Shown: positions 16,766 to 27,352, numbered from the stretch's first letter. The stretch is DNA of 64,000 nt from Moritella marina ATCC 15381 (GCF_008931805.1 NZ_CP044399.1:2480001-2544000); one strand, 5' to 3'. Translations and numbers: made by a program. Notes: generated from the letters alone by a model not told the origin.

Positions 16766-17947
16766 CTATTCTTTTGATACAAGCTCGCCAAATCGGTCAG
16801 TGACAAAGTCTAAACCATTCAGTAGTTTATCAAGTTTATGTTTACTCGGCTTATCTTGCTTTAATAAATTTAAAATGCCGTTAACCATGACTTCTGTCGC
16901 GCGTTCTGAATCTAAATCGAGCATAGATAATAGTCCTATCGACGCCGCATTGCGCGCGCGAATAAGCTGCTCTTCACGTGGTTGTGTACGCGGCAGTATC
17001 ATTGCGGGTTTATCAAACGACAAAATCTCACAAAAGGTATTGTAACCACCCATCGCGATCACAGCTTCAGCCTCAAACATTAGATGCTCAAGGTGATTAC
17101 TAAATGTCAGCGCATCGACATGAGGGAGTTCTTCAGCACGGCGTAAAAAATCATTACGTTCAGTCGCTGGCATAAAAGGACCAAGTACAAACAAAGCGGG
17201 CATCAAGGATGGATCACTTTCATAAGCACGAAGCACCCAATCAATCATCTCGATGCCATCTCCGCCACCACCAGGGGTGACTAAAATATAAGGACGTTCG
17301 GGAAAATTGATAGAATCAGTATCGATTTTTTGCGGTAACTGTCGGGGTAAATAGCCACCAAATAAGGTTTTATCTGTCACCATTTGTTTGATGTCCAGCC
17401 CTTTTAATGGATTTGACACTTCAGCGGGACCATAGACCCACAGTTCATCATAAAGATTTTCCAGTAACGGCATCACATTTTTTTTCTGCCATTCTTTCTT
17501 CAATAATGCAGGCGAATCCATGACATCACGTAAACCGAGGATACACTGTGTATCTGTATCTTTAAAATATTCTAAAGTGCTAACGACTTCATCTTTTAAA
17601 CCACCCGGCTCTTTATCGACAAGAAAAATATCCGGCTTAAATACTTTGGAGGTATTAAGAATAATAGATTCACGCAATGCTAATGTATCAGCAAGATCGA
17701 TAAGCAAGCCAAGTGAAGTGTATTCACCGTTATGCAGTTTTATTACACCAGGTATGCGAATGAAATCAACACGGGCTTTAAAGTCAAAACGGCCAATAAT
17801 TGGCGATCCCGTAATAATAAGCACAGACAAGCCCTTGTATCGGTCAACAAGCTCATGCGCGATAGTTCTGCAGCGACGCAAATGCCCAAGACCGAAAGAG
17901 TCATGACTATAGATAAGCAAACGGCTATTATTTAATTTACTGCGCAC
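16766..17947 (-). CDS. MurG-like glycosyltransferase (COG4671 type), paralogue 2
   Basis: 393 residues starting at a GTG with GAGAG a few bases upstream. The N-terminus reads RLLIYSHDSFGLGHLRRCRTIAHEL, the same G-x-GH-x-RR motif as its neighbour. The C-terminal region has VTPGGGGDGIEM and AVIAMGGYNTFCEILSFDKPAMILPRTQPREEQLIRA, the donor-site pattern. PDIFLVDKEPGGLKDEV is also typical of COG4671 proteins. This is the first gene of the operon; its promoter should lie within 17948-18064. Gaps inside the operon are 66 bp (to paralogue 1) and about 106 bp (to the WcaL-like gene), so internal promoters are possible. Confidence 0.8.
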   Translation of the reverse strand: MRSKLNNSRLLIYSHDSFGLGHLRRCRTIAHELVDRYKGLSVLIITGSPIIGRFDFKARVDFIRIPGVIKLHNGEYTSLGLLIDLADTLALRESIILNTSKVFKPDIFLVDKEPGGLKDEVVSTLEYFKDTDTQCILGLRDVMDSPALLKKEWQKKNVMPLLENLYDELWVYGPAEVSNPLKGLDIKQMVTDKTLFGGYLPRQLPQKIDTDSINFPERPYILVTPGGGGDGIEMIDWVLRAYESDPSLMPALFVLGPFMPATERNDFLRRAEELPHVDALTFSNHLEHLMFEAEAVIAMGGYNTFCEILSFDKPAMILPRTQPREEQLIRARNAASIGLLSMLDLDSERATEVMVNGILNLLKQDKPSKHKLDKLLNGLDFVTDRFGELVSKE

Positions 17948-18064
17948 TTGAACTCTCTTTAACTACATACAACAAAGATAAATCAGGTTATCAAAAAAAA
18001 ACAGTCCAAGATAGCGCACTGCTCACTTAACAACCCATTAATAATATTAAATATATACTACGAA

Positions 18065-20440
18065 TTAGTTATAATCTGAATCTATCCTATCGTTCTTTTT
18101 AATATCTGCAGACACACTTAATGCTGCTGCTGCGCCAATTTTTTCAGCCATCTCCGCATTTTGCTCAATACTGTTCTGAATGTCTTCTTTACCATCATGC
18201 TGAGTTAATACATGGACAGAACGATGCGCGAACTCAATACCATTATCTTTTAATGATTCTTGTACCAATCTAAATGCTTCGCGGCGAATAACCCATTGCT
18301 CACCAGGCACACAAGTAAACTTCATACGAAAAATAAGCGCAGACTCTTCAACCCTAGTCACACCTTGTGACTTTAGTGGTAATAAGAAATGCTGTCCATA
18401 TTCGGGATGCAATAACATTTTTTGGCCGACCTTCTTGATCAGCTTGCGCACTTTCTCAACGTCGGTGCGATAATCTAATCTGAATTCCAATTTTTTGGTG
18501 ATCCAATCTCGAGATAAGTTACGCACGGTAGCCATCTCACCAAAAGGAATTGTTTGTATCGCACCAAGATGATGACGCAAGGTAATTGAACGAATCGAAA
18601 TACGCTCAACCGTACCACGTAACCCTGCAGCCTCTATGTACTCACCGCGGCGAAATGCATCATCAAGTAAAAAGAAAATACCTGAAATCACATCTTGAAC
18701 CAGTTTCTGCGCACCAAAACCGACGGCAATACCGACGATACCAGCACCCGCTAACAACGGCGCAATTTCAACACCGACAATGCTTAAAATCATTAATAGC
18801 ACACTAGAAAATAAGAACACCATTAAAAATGAACGCACTAATGGCAGTAAGGTTTCAGAACGAGAAGCACCACCGCCGCCGCCTTCACCCTCAAGTGTTG
18901 ATGTGCCACCGTCATCAATATCAGCTGGTAAATGACGCTCTATCGCAGATTGAATCACTTCCCAGATAGCATAAGCGACAATAATCACGATAATGATATC
19001 CACAAACATTTGGATGAAACTACCAAAGCTATTGGCTAATTTTTCCCATGTATTATGATCAAAGCTAGCATCAATGTGATAAAAAATAACCGCCGCAAAA
19101 ATCACGCGAAGAGCAATAATCACGCGATTAATAAACTTATCACAACGCTGTTCAAACGAATGACTCTGCAACCAACTGATACGTTTAAGCTGGCCCAGCG
19201 ACACAAAAATAAAGCGGTCTAATATTGGGTAAACAAACGTCAACCACCAAATCGGCGTGAAGTTATCAGCTTGCTCGTAATAGCCCAGAAACTCATACAT
19301 AGCCCAGAATACCCAAGCCATAAATAACCAGATGGTGAATACACTGGTCCATGTTTGGCGTAAGAATCGAGAAAAGGCAGAGCTCGTCTCTTTGCCACTA
19401 ACAAACATAGATTCTATCGTTCTACGATTGAACCAAATAAAGGCAATGGACAATATATTCAAAATCATACCGGTAGAAGGAATGATTAAAGCAAACAAAA
19501 TAGGGTCTAACGAAAAAACCACTAAAATACGCCAAAACGTCGTAATTGTAAGATAAACAGCCATAAAGCCAAGAATTGACCAATACAAGCGACTTGCTGA
19601 TTTACAATCAATTTTAAAGAGTCGATTACCGCGAGCATAAGGTGCAAAGATTAGTCTTAATACGACTTGAAGCGAGCGTATTTTTACCACTAAACCTAAA
19701 GCATGTAGGCTGAGTAGTCTAAATGGGTCTGTTTCGACGTAATTGTAAATGGCAATCAGCGCGGCTGTTAAAGCAAAAATTGCGATGCCAACATATTGGA
19801 AAAAACCACGCATTAATAAGTAATCAAGGTTTTCTTTGAGACTGCTGTCTTTTTCTTTAGCGACACCTTCAGAAAACGAATCCATTTTAATACTGGCAAT
19901 ACGCTCGACAATGAAACCACAAACCAACATCAATACAAAAATAGTGAATAAAGATGAAAAACGCGCAGCCCCTTGGCCATCGGTCAGGTTATTTATCAGT
20001 TTTTCTTGGTGATCCGGCCACAAAGCCAAACTAGCTAATAATTTATTCTTACGATCTTTGGCATCCATTAAGAAAATAAAACGCGCCATATCATCATTTT
20101 TATAATGGTACTCTTTATCTTTACCCCATTGTTTTCCAGAACCTAAAACACGCCAAGTTCGCTCTTCATCTGTGGTTCTATTTTCATGGCCTTTACGGTT
20201 TGGAGGTTGAATACTGGGTTGCTGACCATTTGCAGGCTCTTGCGCTGCCGAGTAACTTACAGGAAAGTTATTTGCAGTAACATTATTTTCAACTGCAGCA
20301 TTTTCAGAAATATAATCTGGTGATAAATAAACGGCATCATTCGCATGCACAAGTGGCGTATTACTTAGCATCAACAGCATGCTAATAAAGAGTGTCGCAG
20401 CAATTCGGCTGAAAACACTTGTACTAATAATCTTGTGCAT
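18065..20440 (-). CDS. Large mechanosensitive channel of the MscS family
   Basis: 791 residues. A signal peptide (ending ...SNTPLVHA) is followed by about 110 polar residues predicted to be periplasmic. Many membrane segments then occupy residues 155-560. The MscS pore and beta domain sit around 565-660, with LLAGAGIVGIAVGFGAQKLVQDVISG as the TM3 pore helix and YIEAAGLRGTVERISIRSITLR as the beta domain, followed by the cytoplasmic alpha/beta vestibule. A glycine-rich linker (EGEGGGGGAS) lies just before the pore helices. Such channels open under membrane tension to release solutes on osmotic downshock. At 791 residues it belongs with the larger MscS-like proteins rather than the 286-residue MscS. 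It is a single-gene unit. Confidence 0.9.
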   Translation of the reverse strand: MHKIISTSVFSRIAATLFISMLLMLSNTPLVHANDAVYLSPDYISENAAVENNVTANNFPVSYSAAQEPANGQQPSIQPPNRKGHENRTTDEERTWRVLGSGKQWGKDKEYHYKNDDMARFIFLMDAKDRKNKLLASLALWPDHQEKLINNLTDGQGAARFSSLFTIFVLMLVCGFIVERIASIKMDSFSEGVAKEKDSSLKENLDYLLMRGFFQYVGIAIFALTAALIAIYNYVETDPFRLLSLHALGLVVKIRSLQVVLRLIFAPYARGNRLFKIDCKSASRLYWSILGFMAVYLTITTFWRILVVFSLDPILFALIIPSTGMILNILSIAFIWFNRRTIESMFVSGKETSSAFSRFLRQTWTSVFTIWLFMAWVFWAMYEFLGYYEQADNFTPIWWLTFVYPILDRFIFVSLGQLKRISWLQSHSFEQRCDKFINRVIIALRVIFAAVIFYHIDASFDHNTWEKLANSFGSFIQMFVDIIIVIIVAYAIWEVIQSAIERHLPADIDDGGTSTLEGEGGGGGASRSETLLPLVRSFLMVFLFSSVLLMILSIVGVEIAPLLAGAGIVGIAVGFGAQKLVQDVISGIFFLLDDAFRRGEYIEAAGLRGTVERISIRSITLRHHLGAIQTIPFGEMATVRNLSRDWITKKLEFRLDYRTDVEKVRKLIKKVGQKMLLHPEYGQHFLLPLKSQGVTRVEESALIFRMKFTCVPGEQWVIRREAFRLVQESLKDNGIEFAHRSVHVLTQHDGKEDIQNSIEQNAEMAEKIGAAAALSVSADIKKNDRIDSDYN

Positions 20441-20531
20441 AGCAATACCAATTATTTTTTGTAAGAGTGGGATAAGAATAACTATAGTATCAAAAGTTTA
20501 CGAACGAATGATATAACGAAAAACAACAGTT

Positions 20532-20565
20532 AAAAAAAAACCGCACACTTTACAGTGTGCGGTTT
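20532..20565 (-). terminator. Rho-independent terminator of the porin gene
   Basis: On the minus strand AAACCGCACACT pairs perfectly with AGTGTGCGGTTT (12 bp, 4-nt loop) and runs into about nine T residues (the A-run 20532-20540 on the plus strand). Confidence 0.95.
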
Positions 20566-20607
20566 CATCAGTCAGTGTTGTTTATAGCAACGAATCAACA
20601 GGGTTGA

Positions 20608-21570
20608 TTAGAAGTATACACGTGCACCAATTGTTACTTTTTCGTCTGAATCAGATGAAGCAGCGCCATCTACATCAAAGTCTGTTGAATCAAATTCAAC
20701 ATATGCTTTCACATCTTTAACAAGTTCATAATCAGCACCAAGAACTAGTGCAGAACCGTCGCCTTCAGCGAAGAAGTAGTTACCAGCATCAGTTTTATCA
20801 AGCTTACCATCTAGGATATCATACATAGCATATAAGCCGGCTTGGCCTAATTGATAGTGAGCACCGATACCGTATGCAGAAAAATCATCGTTATCAATTT
20901 CACTAGACTGGTATTGAACACCTAATGTTAATGCATCAAGTGAATATTGAGCACCTAAAATGTAAGTAGAGTTATCAGTAGTGATTGCACCACCAACAAC
21001 TTTTTTAACTTCACGGTCATTAGCGATGTTATAAGAACCACCAAGCGTTAGGCCAGCAACTTCATAAGTACCACCGATAGCATAAGTATCTTGGTCCATT
21101 AATGAAACAACTACAGATGCGCCGCCGAATGATTTAGCATATTTCAATTGGTCTTCAGAATCAGAACCGAAGAAATCATTGTTTTCGTTGTAAATGCCAT
21201 TCTCATATGAGAAATCATTCATAACTAAGTCATCATTCAGACCCATTTGCTTACCTAGAGTAGCAGTACCATATACGTCATGCTCTAGACCTACAACAGC
21301 TTTTTGCATGTATAACGTGTCGCCATCGCTACCGCTATATTTAACTTCTAAATGACCGAAAGCTTTAAGACCATCTTCGATATCTTTAACTGCTTTAATA
21401 TCGAAACGTGAACCAGCATCTTGGAATTTAACGTCATCAGAACTGTTAACAACAACGTTACCACGGAAAGAACCACCTAGAGAAACTGAAGTACCTTCGT
21501 TGTTATAAACTTCAGCAGCGTTTGCAGCGCCAGCTAGTAAGATTGCAGTAGCAAGAATAGTCTTTTTCAT
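20608..21570 (-). CDS. General porin, OmpU/OmpC-like
   Basis: 320 residues. A signal peptide MKKTILATAILLAGAANA precedes AEVYNNEGTSVSLGGSFRGN, the usual start of gram-negative trimeric porins. The protein alternates beta-strands, is rich in Asp, Gly and Tyr, and ends ARVYF with the C-terminal Phe required for outer-membrane insertion. It should form a diffusion pore for small hydrophilic solutes. AAAGGA precedes the ATG. It is monocistronic with a strong terminator and a long upstream region, as expected for an abundant, regulated porin. Confidence 0.93.
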   Translation of the reverse strand: MKKTILATAILLAGAANAAEVYNNEGTSVSLGGSFRGNVVVNSSDDVKFQDAGSRFDIKAVKDIEDGLKAFGHLEVKYSGSDGDTLYMQKAVVGLEHDVYGTATLGKQMGLNDDLVMNDFSYENGIYNENNDFFGSDSEDQLKYAKSFGGASVVVSLMDQDTYAIGGTYEVAGLTLGGSYNIANDREVKKVVGGAITTDNSTYILGAQYSLDALTLGVQYQSSEIDNDDFSAYGIGAHYQLGQAGLYAMYDILDGKLDKTDAGNYFFAEGDGSALVLGADYELVKDVKAYVEFDSTDFDVDGAASSDSDEKVTIGARVYF

Positions 21571-22240
21571 TTTGAAATCCTTTATGATTTATAAGTTAAC
21601 TCATTCATTACTTGAATATCTCGCTGAGATTATTCCATCTGGTAATGATTGGTTAGTCCAAGAGTTAATGTATTCTAACAAGTAGCAGTTAATCCGAGAT
21701 TTCATCTGAAACAATTCAGATTAATTGAGGTTTAACAACTACGCTTAAAACTTGGTATAGATTATAGTCATAATAATTTCATGAAAACTATAAGGAAAAT
21801 CAAGAAGAGCTCAAAAATAAGATCGCGGGCACATAAAAAGGTATGACAAGAACAAAAATCTTGACAATGACGAGTTTTAACATTGGTTTAAAGGTTTTAT
21901 TACAAACTAAATGTTTAAAAAAGCAGCATTTATGACTATTTCATTACAATCACACCAGCTGAAATTTGTTATGCTAATCACCTATATTGGTTTTTCTAAT
22001 GAGTAAGAGCCGTAAAACAGCTAAAAGTTCCAATAAATATAAACTGAATCCATTTAAATTCAATTCAAGCTATGTATTAAGGGTTAACCTCTGACACTAA
22101 TACTAGAATAGTATTCATTTTTAACAAGGTTTGTTATTACTCTATATAGGTCGCATAACATCGACAATATTTAGATCTTGCTCACGAAACTTAAAATAAG
22201 GCACTCATACCTTATTATTAGCTATCCTTATTTACAGCCA
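21571..22240. other. Upstream region of the porin gene
   Basis: About 670 bp with no credible coding sequence on either strand. It should hold the porin promoter. The best -10 on the minus strand is TATAAT (complement of 21761-21766), giving a leader of about 190 nt; its -35 is poor, as in activator-dependent porin promoters. The rest is AT-rich without an obvious dyad or repeat. Confidence 0.5.
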
Positions 22241-22242
22241 AA

Positions 22243-22270
22243 AAAATACCCCAGCAAGCTGAGGTATTTT
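22243..22270 (-). terminator. Rho-independent terminator of topA
   Basis: AAAATACC-CCAGC (22243-22255) pairs with GCTG-AGGTATTTT (22258-22270) with one mismatch. On the minus strand it ends in a T-run (complement of the A-run at 22241-22246). Confidence 0.85.
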
Positions 22271-22324
22271 ATAAGCTGATAACGTCTAAGACGGCATAGC
22301 GTAAGCGCAGATCAAATAAGCGAA

Positions 22325-25051
22325 CTACTTTTCAGTTGCAGGCTTTTTCTTCACTACTTTTTTAACGGCTTTCTTAGCGACTTTCTCAACTGCCTTCTTA
22401 ACGACTGCTTTCTTAACTACTTTTTTCTTCTCTTCTTCAACCCATTTACCATTGATATAATGCGCAGTCCACCCCGTGGCTTTCTTCTCCACTTCGGTCA
22501 TCACATATTGTTCTTTGGTCTTACGGCTGAAGCGTACGATGGCTTTATTACCTGCAGGGTCTTGCGCTGGCGCATCTGCTAAGTAATAAAACTTCTCAGA
22601 AATACGGTCTCTGAAGCGTACTAACTCTTCAATCAGCGGAGCACGTGTCTCACGCGATTTAGGGAAAGTATTCGCAGCTAAGAAGATACCCGCAGCACCA
22701 TCACGTAGCACAAAGTAAGCATCCGACTTTTCACATTCCAATTCAGGAAGGAAAACAGGATCTTCTTTTGGCGGCGCAACTTCACCACTTTTCAGGATCT
22801 TACGTGTATTTTTACACTCTTCGTTAGTACAGCCCATGTATTTGCCGAAACGGCCATTTTTAAGCTGCATATCATTCATACAACGATCACATTCAACAAC
22901 AGGGCCATCATAGCCTTTTAGTTTGAATTCACCTTTCTCGACTTCATAGCCAGTACATTCAGGGTTATTACCACAAACGTGCAGTTTACGCGTTTCGTCA
23001 ATCAGGTAGCTATCCATTGCCGTGCTACATTTAGGACAACGACGTTTTGCCATAAGCGCTTCAGTTTCAGCATTCTCATTCAGCAGATCAATCGCTTCTT
23101 CACCAGACACCAAGTTAATCGTTTTCTTACAACGTTCTTTTGGTGGCAAGTTATAACCAACACAACCTAGGAATACACCCGTTGTCGCAGTACGGATACC
23201 CATCTCACGCTGGCATGTTGGACATTCAATATCCGTGATAACCATTTCGTTAGCGCGCATGCCGCCTTCAGCTACTTCAGCACCCGCTGTCGCAAGCTGT
23301 TTCTTGAAGTCACCAAAGAATTCATTCAGAACATCAATCCAATTAAGCTTGCCTTCAGCAACGCCATCAAGTTGAGACTCCATGCTCGCGGTAAAATCGA
23401 AGTTCATCAGTTCTTCAAAGCTTTCGGTTAGACGTTCGGTAACGATCTCCCCCATTTTCTCGGCAAAGAAACGACGATTTTCAGATTTCACATAACCACG
23501 GTCTTGAATTGTAGTAATAATCGACGCATACGTAGATGGACGACCAATACCACGTTTTTCTAATTCTTTAACCAATGACGCTTCATTAAAACGCGCAGGC
23601 GGCTTAGTGAAGTGTTGTAATGGATCAACCGCAATCAACTCAAGCTTTTCACCGGCTTCCAGCACAGGTAAATTACTTTCATCTTCAGACTTCTTGCTCA
23701 TTGGTGGTAATGCTTTAGTCCAACCAGGGAAACGCATAGTACGTCCCTTCGCGGTAAGCTGATACTCGCCAGCGGCAATAGTCAATTTAGTTGAATCATA
23801 TTGCGCAGGTACCATTTGACAAGCAACAAACTGACGCCAAATTAATTCATATAATTTTTTCGCATCATCATCCATACCTTGTAAATCACCAGACATCACA
23901 TTGACATCTGAAGGTCGGATCGCTTCATGGGCTTCTTGCGCGCCTTTTTTAGAACCGTATAAATTGGGTTCTTCTGGTAAATACTCTTTACCATATTTTT
24001 TTTCAATAAGACCGCGGGCACTTTCTACTGCATCTTTACTCAAGTTCGTTGAGTCAGTACGCATATAGGTAATGTAACCACCTTCATATAAACGCTGCGC
24101 TAAGCCCATCGTACGTTTCACACCATAGCTATGGCGCGTACTTGCAGCCTGCTGAAGCGTTGACGTAATAAAAGGCGCCTTTGGTTTACTGCTTGTCGCT
24201 CTGTCATCACGTTTTAATAATGAATAACTGGCATTTTGTAAATCAGTAACCGCTTTAGTTGCTTGCGCTTCATTAACAGGTTTAAAAGCTTCACCGGCAT
24301 ATTTAACCGCTTCGACGCGTAATGCTTCACCAAGTGAAGTCACTAAATCGGTATTAATGTCCCAAAATTCTTCAGGAATGAACGCTTTAATATCTTTTTC
24401 TTTGTCTACGATTAAACGTACTGCGACAGACTGAACACGTCCAGCAGATAAGCCACGAGCAATTTTTTGCCAAAGCAACGGCGATACCATGTAGCCTACA
24501 ACACGATCTAAGAAACGACGCGCTTGTTGGGCGTTAACACAATCAATGTTCAGTTCTGATGGTTGTTCAAATGCTTCTTGGATCGCAGTTTTGGTAATTT
24601 CGTTAAACGTAACACGTTGAAAACGAGAATCATCACCGCCAATAATTTCCCGCAGGTGCCATGCAATAGCTTCACCCTCGCGGTCTAAATCGGTTGCGAG
24701 ATAAACAATGTCTGCTTTTTCAGCTAATTGTTGTAACTCTGCGACGACTTTCTCTTTACCAGGCAAGATCTGATACGTTGCTGCCCAGTCATTTTCAGGG
24801 TCGATGCCCATACGAGAATATAACGCTTTTTTGTCACGTTTTTGCTTAAATGCAGCTTTTGCTTCAGGCGTCATGCCTTTAGTTTGCTGAGCAAGAGTCG
24901 GGGCACCCGCTCTTTTTTTGGCTGCGCCACCACTGGTCGGTAAATCACGCACGTGACCAACACTTGATTTAACAATGTAGTCTTTGCCAAGGTATTTATT
25001 GATGGTCTTCGCTTTTGCTGGCGATTCCACAATTACTAGAGATCTTCCCAT
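22325..25051 (-). CDS. topA: DNA topoisomerase I
   Basis: 908 residues (E. coli: 865). It relaxes negative supercoils by single-strand cleavage. The Toprim domain opens with [19 protein letters not shown] and carries the metal triad D121-x-D123-x-E125. The catalytic tyrosine is Y329 in [10 protein letters not shown], exactly 10 positions after its E. coli counterpart, with the offset explained by a longer loop near residues 40-75. Three C-terminal tetracysteine zinc ribbons are visible (CPTC...C...C, CPKC...C...C, CDRC...C...C). The last 45 residues are a Lys/Val/Ala tail ([13 protein letters not shown] type), longer than usual and probably a nonspecific DNA-binding extension. The sohB/topA neighbourhood matches E. 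coli. Confidence 0.98.
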   Translation of the reverse strand: MGRSLVIVESPAKAKTINKYLGKDYIVKSSVGHVRDLPTSGGAAKKRAGAPTLAQQTKGMTPEAKAAFKQKRDKKALYSRMGIDPENDWAATYQILPGKEKVVAELQQLAEKADIVYLATDLDREGEAIAWHLREIIGGDDSRFQRVTFNEITKTAIQEAFEQPSELNIDCVNAQQARRFLDRVVGYMVSPLLWQKIARGLSAGRVQSVAVRLIVDKEKDIKAFIPEEFWDINTDLVTSLGEALRVEAVKYAGEAFKPVNEAQATKAVTDLQNASYSLLKRDDRATSSKPKAPFITSTLQQAASTRHSYGVKRTMGLAQRLYEGGYITYMRTDSTNLSKDAVESARGLIEKKYGKEYLPEEPNLYGSKKGAQEAHEAIRPSDVNVMSGDLQGMDDDAKKLYELIWRQFVACQMVPAQYDSTKLTIAAGEYQLTAKGRTMRFPGWTKALPPMSKKSEDESNLPVLEAGEKLELIAVDPLQHFTKPPARFNEASLVKELEKRGIGRPSTYASIITTIQDRGYVKSENRRFFAEKMGEIVTERLTESFEELMNFDFTASMESQLDGVAEGKLNWIDVLNEFFGDFKKQLATAGAEVAEGGMRANEMVITDIECPTCQREMGIRTATTGVFLGCVGYNLPPKERCKKTINLVSGEEAIDLLNENAETEALMAKRRCPKCSTAMDSYLIDETRKLHVCGNNPECTGYEVEKGEFKLKGYDGPVVECDRCMNDMQLKNGRFGKYMGCTNEECKNTRKILKSGEVAPPKEDPVFLPELECEKSDAYFVLRDGAAGIFLAANTFPKSRETRAPLIEELVRFRDRISEKFYYLADAPAQDPAGNKAIVRFSRKTKEQYVMTEVEKKATGWTAHYINGKWVEEEKKKVVKKAVVKKAVEKVAKKAVKKVVKKKPATEK

Positions 25052-25375
25052 ACAGACGGATTCTTTTAATTTATGAATAATATGAAATTGATGAATGCTA
25101 TTGATATCAAATAACTTAATAATAACTAAAAAGTGATATTGAATAACTGCGTTCTATTTATATATATACATTGAATACACTTATAGTAGTCAATATTTTT
25201 TTAATTATTTTTCTAATGCTTAGAATTCATACAAAAATATACCACTATAGTGGCGTTCGAAATGTAGATCAAAACACTATCAATAAATAAAAATCAAATA
25301 AATAAATAAACTGCCAGTCATCAATATATTAGTCTTATACATCAATCTATTTTTTGCAATGAAGTACATACAATT
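25052..25375. other. topA promoter region and sohB upstream gap
   Basis: 324 bp, very AT-rich, no gene (E. coli has yciN here). It contains the candidate topA promoter (25165-25193) and a perfect 12-bp palindrome CCACTATAGTGG at 25242-25253 of unknown meaning. No clear sohB terminator was found near 25320-25375. Confidence 0.5.
25165..25193 (-). promoter_or_regulatory. Candidate topA promoter
   Basis: On the minus strand TTGACT (complement of 25188-25193) is followed after 17 bp by TGTATA (complement of 25165-25170), inside a run that also offers TATATA with a longer spacer. The leader to the topA ATG would be about 105 nt. Confidence 0.5.
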
Positions 25376-26455
25376 TTATAAATGTGGGTACTTACTTTGC
25401 TGTAAAAACTTATTTAAACTTGTCGACATCGCCATTGATGCAGCTTGAGCGAGTTTTTCAGCTAACTTTTTACGCACTACGTATTTCACAGTATAAATAG
25501 TTTGCGACTTGTTGGCTTTTAATAAGTAATCATCACTGGTTTGTAAGGTATCCACTAAGCCACGTTCATGAGCATGAGTACCAAACCAGTGTTCGCCGGT
25601 GGCGATTTTTTCAATATCCATTGCAGGACGATGGCCGCTGACAAAATCTTTAAATAATACGTGTGTTTCTTCAAGCTCTTGCTGGAATTTTTCACGCCCT
25701 GATTCATCATTCTCGCCAAACATGGTAAGCGTACGCTTAAACTCACCAGCAGTAAGCTGTTCAACATCAATATTGTTCTTTTTTAATAGACGATTGAAAT
25801 TGGGAATTTGAGCGACAACACCGATCGAACCAACAATCGCAAATGGCGCAGCAATAATATGGTCAGCAATACATGCCATCATGTAACCACCGCTCGCAGC
25901 AACTTTATCTACCGCGACAGTTAGCTTAATATTAGCTTGTTTTAAACGTTCTAGCTGTGAACTTGCAAGGCCATAACCATGCACCACACCACCACCACTT
26001 TCTAAACGCACCAAGACTTCATCACGCTCGTTAGCGACGAATAAAATAGCCGTAATTTCTTCACGCAGCGAGGCCACTTCTTTAGCATCAATGCCAGCCG
26101 TAAAGTCGAGTACAAACAAACGCGATTCAAGCTCTTCAGCTTTGCTTTCATTTTTCTCTTTGGCCTTTTCTTTATGTGCTTTTTTAAGTGCTTTTAGCTC
26201 TGCTTTATGTTTTTTCTTTTCTGCTTTGTGTTGTTCTTTTTCTAATAGCTTAGCTTCATCTTCAGATACAAGGTGTAGCTGAAGTTCATCTTCAACATCT
26301 TTGAATTGCTCTGATAAATTAGTGATCTCTAAACGTCCATTAGTCTTCTTTTGCTTAGACGTAAGACTGATAATACTGACCACTACAAATAATAATGCCA
26401 AAACGAATGTTAGCGTTTTCGCTAAAAAAATACCGTATTCATTTAAAAATTCCAA
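25376..26455 (-). CDS. sohB: Inner-membrane S49 peptidase SohB
   Basis: 359 residues, collinear with E. coli SohB (349). The start is TTG, supported by GAGGA at good spacing and by the conserved N-terminus (MEFLNEYGIFLAKTLTFVLA). One N-terminal membrane anchor (about 11-31) precedes a Lys/Glu-rich coiled-coil linker (65-110) and the S49 protease domain. The Ser/Lys dyad is visible: S188 in AASGGYMMA and K240 in TAGEFKRTLT. SohB is a multicopy suppressor of htrA loss in E. coli, so it probably handles membrane or periplasmic proteins. It is divergent from yciK with 115 bp between them. Confidence 0.95.
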   Translation of the reverse strand: MEFLNEYGIFLAKTLTFVLALLFVVVSIISLTSKQKKTNGRLEITNLSEQFKDVEDELQLHLVSEDEAKLLEKEQHKAEKKKHKAELKALKKAHKEKAKEKNESKAEELESRLFVLDFTAGIDAKEVASLREEITAILFVANERDEVLVRLESGGGVVHGYGLASSQLERLKQANIKLTVAVDKVAASGGYMMACIADHIIAAPFAIVGSIGVVAQIPNFNRLLKKNNIDVEQLTAGEFKRTLTMFGENDESGREKFQQELEETHVLFKDFVSGHRPAMDIEKIATGEHWFGTHAHERGLVDTLQTSDDYLLKANKSQTIYTVKYVVRKKLAEKLAQAASMAMSTSLNKFLQQSKYPHL

Positions 26456-26570
26456 ATCTTAATCCTCGGTCGGTTATATCTATTTTTGCTCTTTATAGCA
26501 CTTACAGCATCGCATCTACAAGCTTTGCAGGTTACAATATTGTCAGATATGTCGATATGGAACCCAAAAA

Positions 26571-27314
26571 ATGGATTATCAAGCAGAAAAAAATCTATTA
26601 GAAAACAAAACTATTTTAGTAACAGGTGCCGGTGATGGCATTGGACGTCAAGCAGCACTAACCTATGCAGCACATGGTGCGACAGTTATATTACTGGGTA
26701 AAACAGTCTCTAAACTTGAAGCTGTTTATGATGAAATCGAAGCGCTTGGCGCGCCAACACCTGCGATTATTCCGCTTGATATGAAAGGCGCGACGGTTGA
26801 AAACTATAAAGACATGGCTGATACCATTGATACGCAATTTGGTAAACTCGATGGTTTATTGAACAATGCCGGTCAATTAGGTGTGTTAGGTCCATTTCAT
26901 CAAATCGATGAAAAGAGCTATGACGAAGTAATGCAGGTTAATGTTAAAGCGCAGTTATTCATGACGAGTGCGCTATTACCCGTACTAAAAAAAGCTGACA
27001 AAGCCTCTATTATTTTCACGTCATCAAGTGTGGGTGTGAAAGGCCGTGCTTATTGGGCTGAATATGCCATTTCAAAATTTGCCACTGAAGGCATGATGCA
27101 AACATTAGCTGACGAATTTGAGAATACCAATGTGCGTGCTAACTGTATTAATCCAGGTGCAACACGTACTGGTATGCGCTCAAAAGCCTTTCCTGGTGAA
27201 GATGAAAAAGTATTACTCACCCCTGAACAAATTATGCCGCTTTACCTTTACCTTATGGGTAACGACAGTGTTGCTGAAACAGGTAAAACATTTAAAGCAC
27301 AGCCAAACAGATAG
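26571..27314 (+). CDS. yciK: YciK family short-chain dehydrogenase/reductase
   Basis: 247 residues, as in E. coli YciK, and starting MDYQAEKNLLENKTILVTGAGDGIGRQAA like it. The Rossmann glycine motif TGAGDGIG is at about 19-26, NNAG at about 97-100, and the catalytic Ser-Tyr-Lys set appears as SSSVG and YAISK. Cofactor is presumably NAD(P)H; the substrate is not known. It is divergent from sohB, the same association as in E. coli, although btuR, which follows yciK there, is absent here. The start has no strong ribosome binding site and is chosen by homology. Confidence 0.93.
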   Translation: MDYQAEKNLLENKTILVTGAGDGIGRQAALTYAAHGATVILLGKTVSKLEAVYDEIEALGAPTPAIIPLDMKGATVENYKDMADTIDTQFGKLDGLLNNAGQLGVLGPFHQIDEKSYDEVMQVNVKAQLFMTSALLPVLKKADKASIIFTSSSVGVKGRAYWAEYAISKFATEGMMQTLADEFENTNVRANCINPGATRTGMRSKAFPGEDEKVLLTPEQIMPLYLYLMGNDSVAETGKTFKAQPNR

Positions 27315-27352
27315 TTTGCTCACCGCAGACTGCCTAATGGATTAAATGCTCA

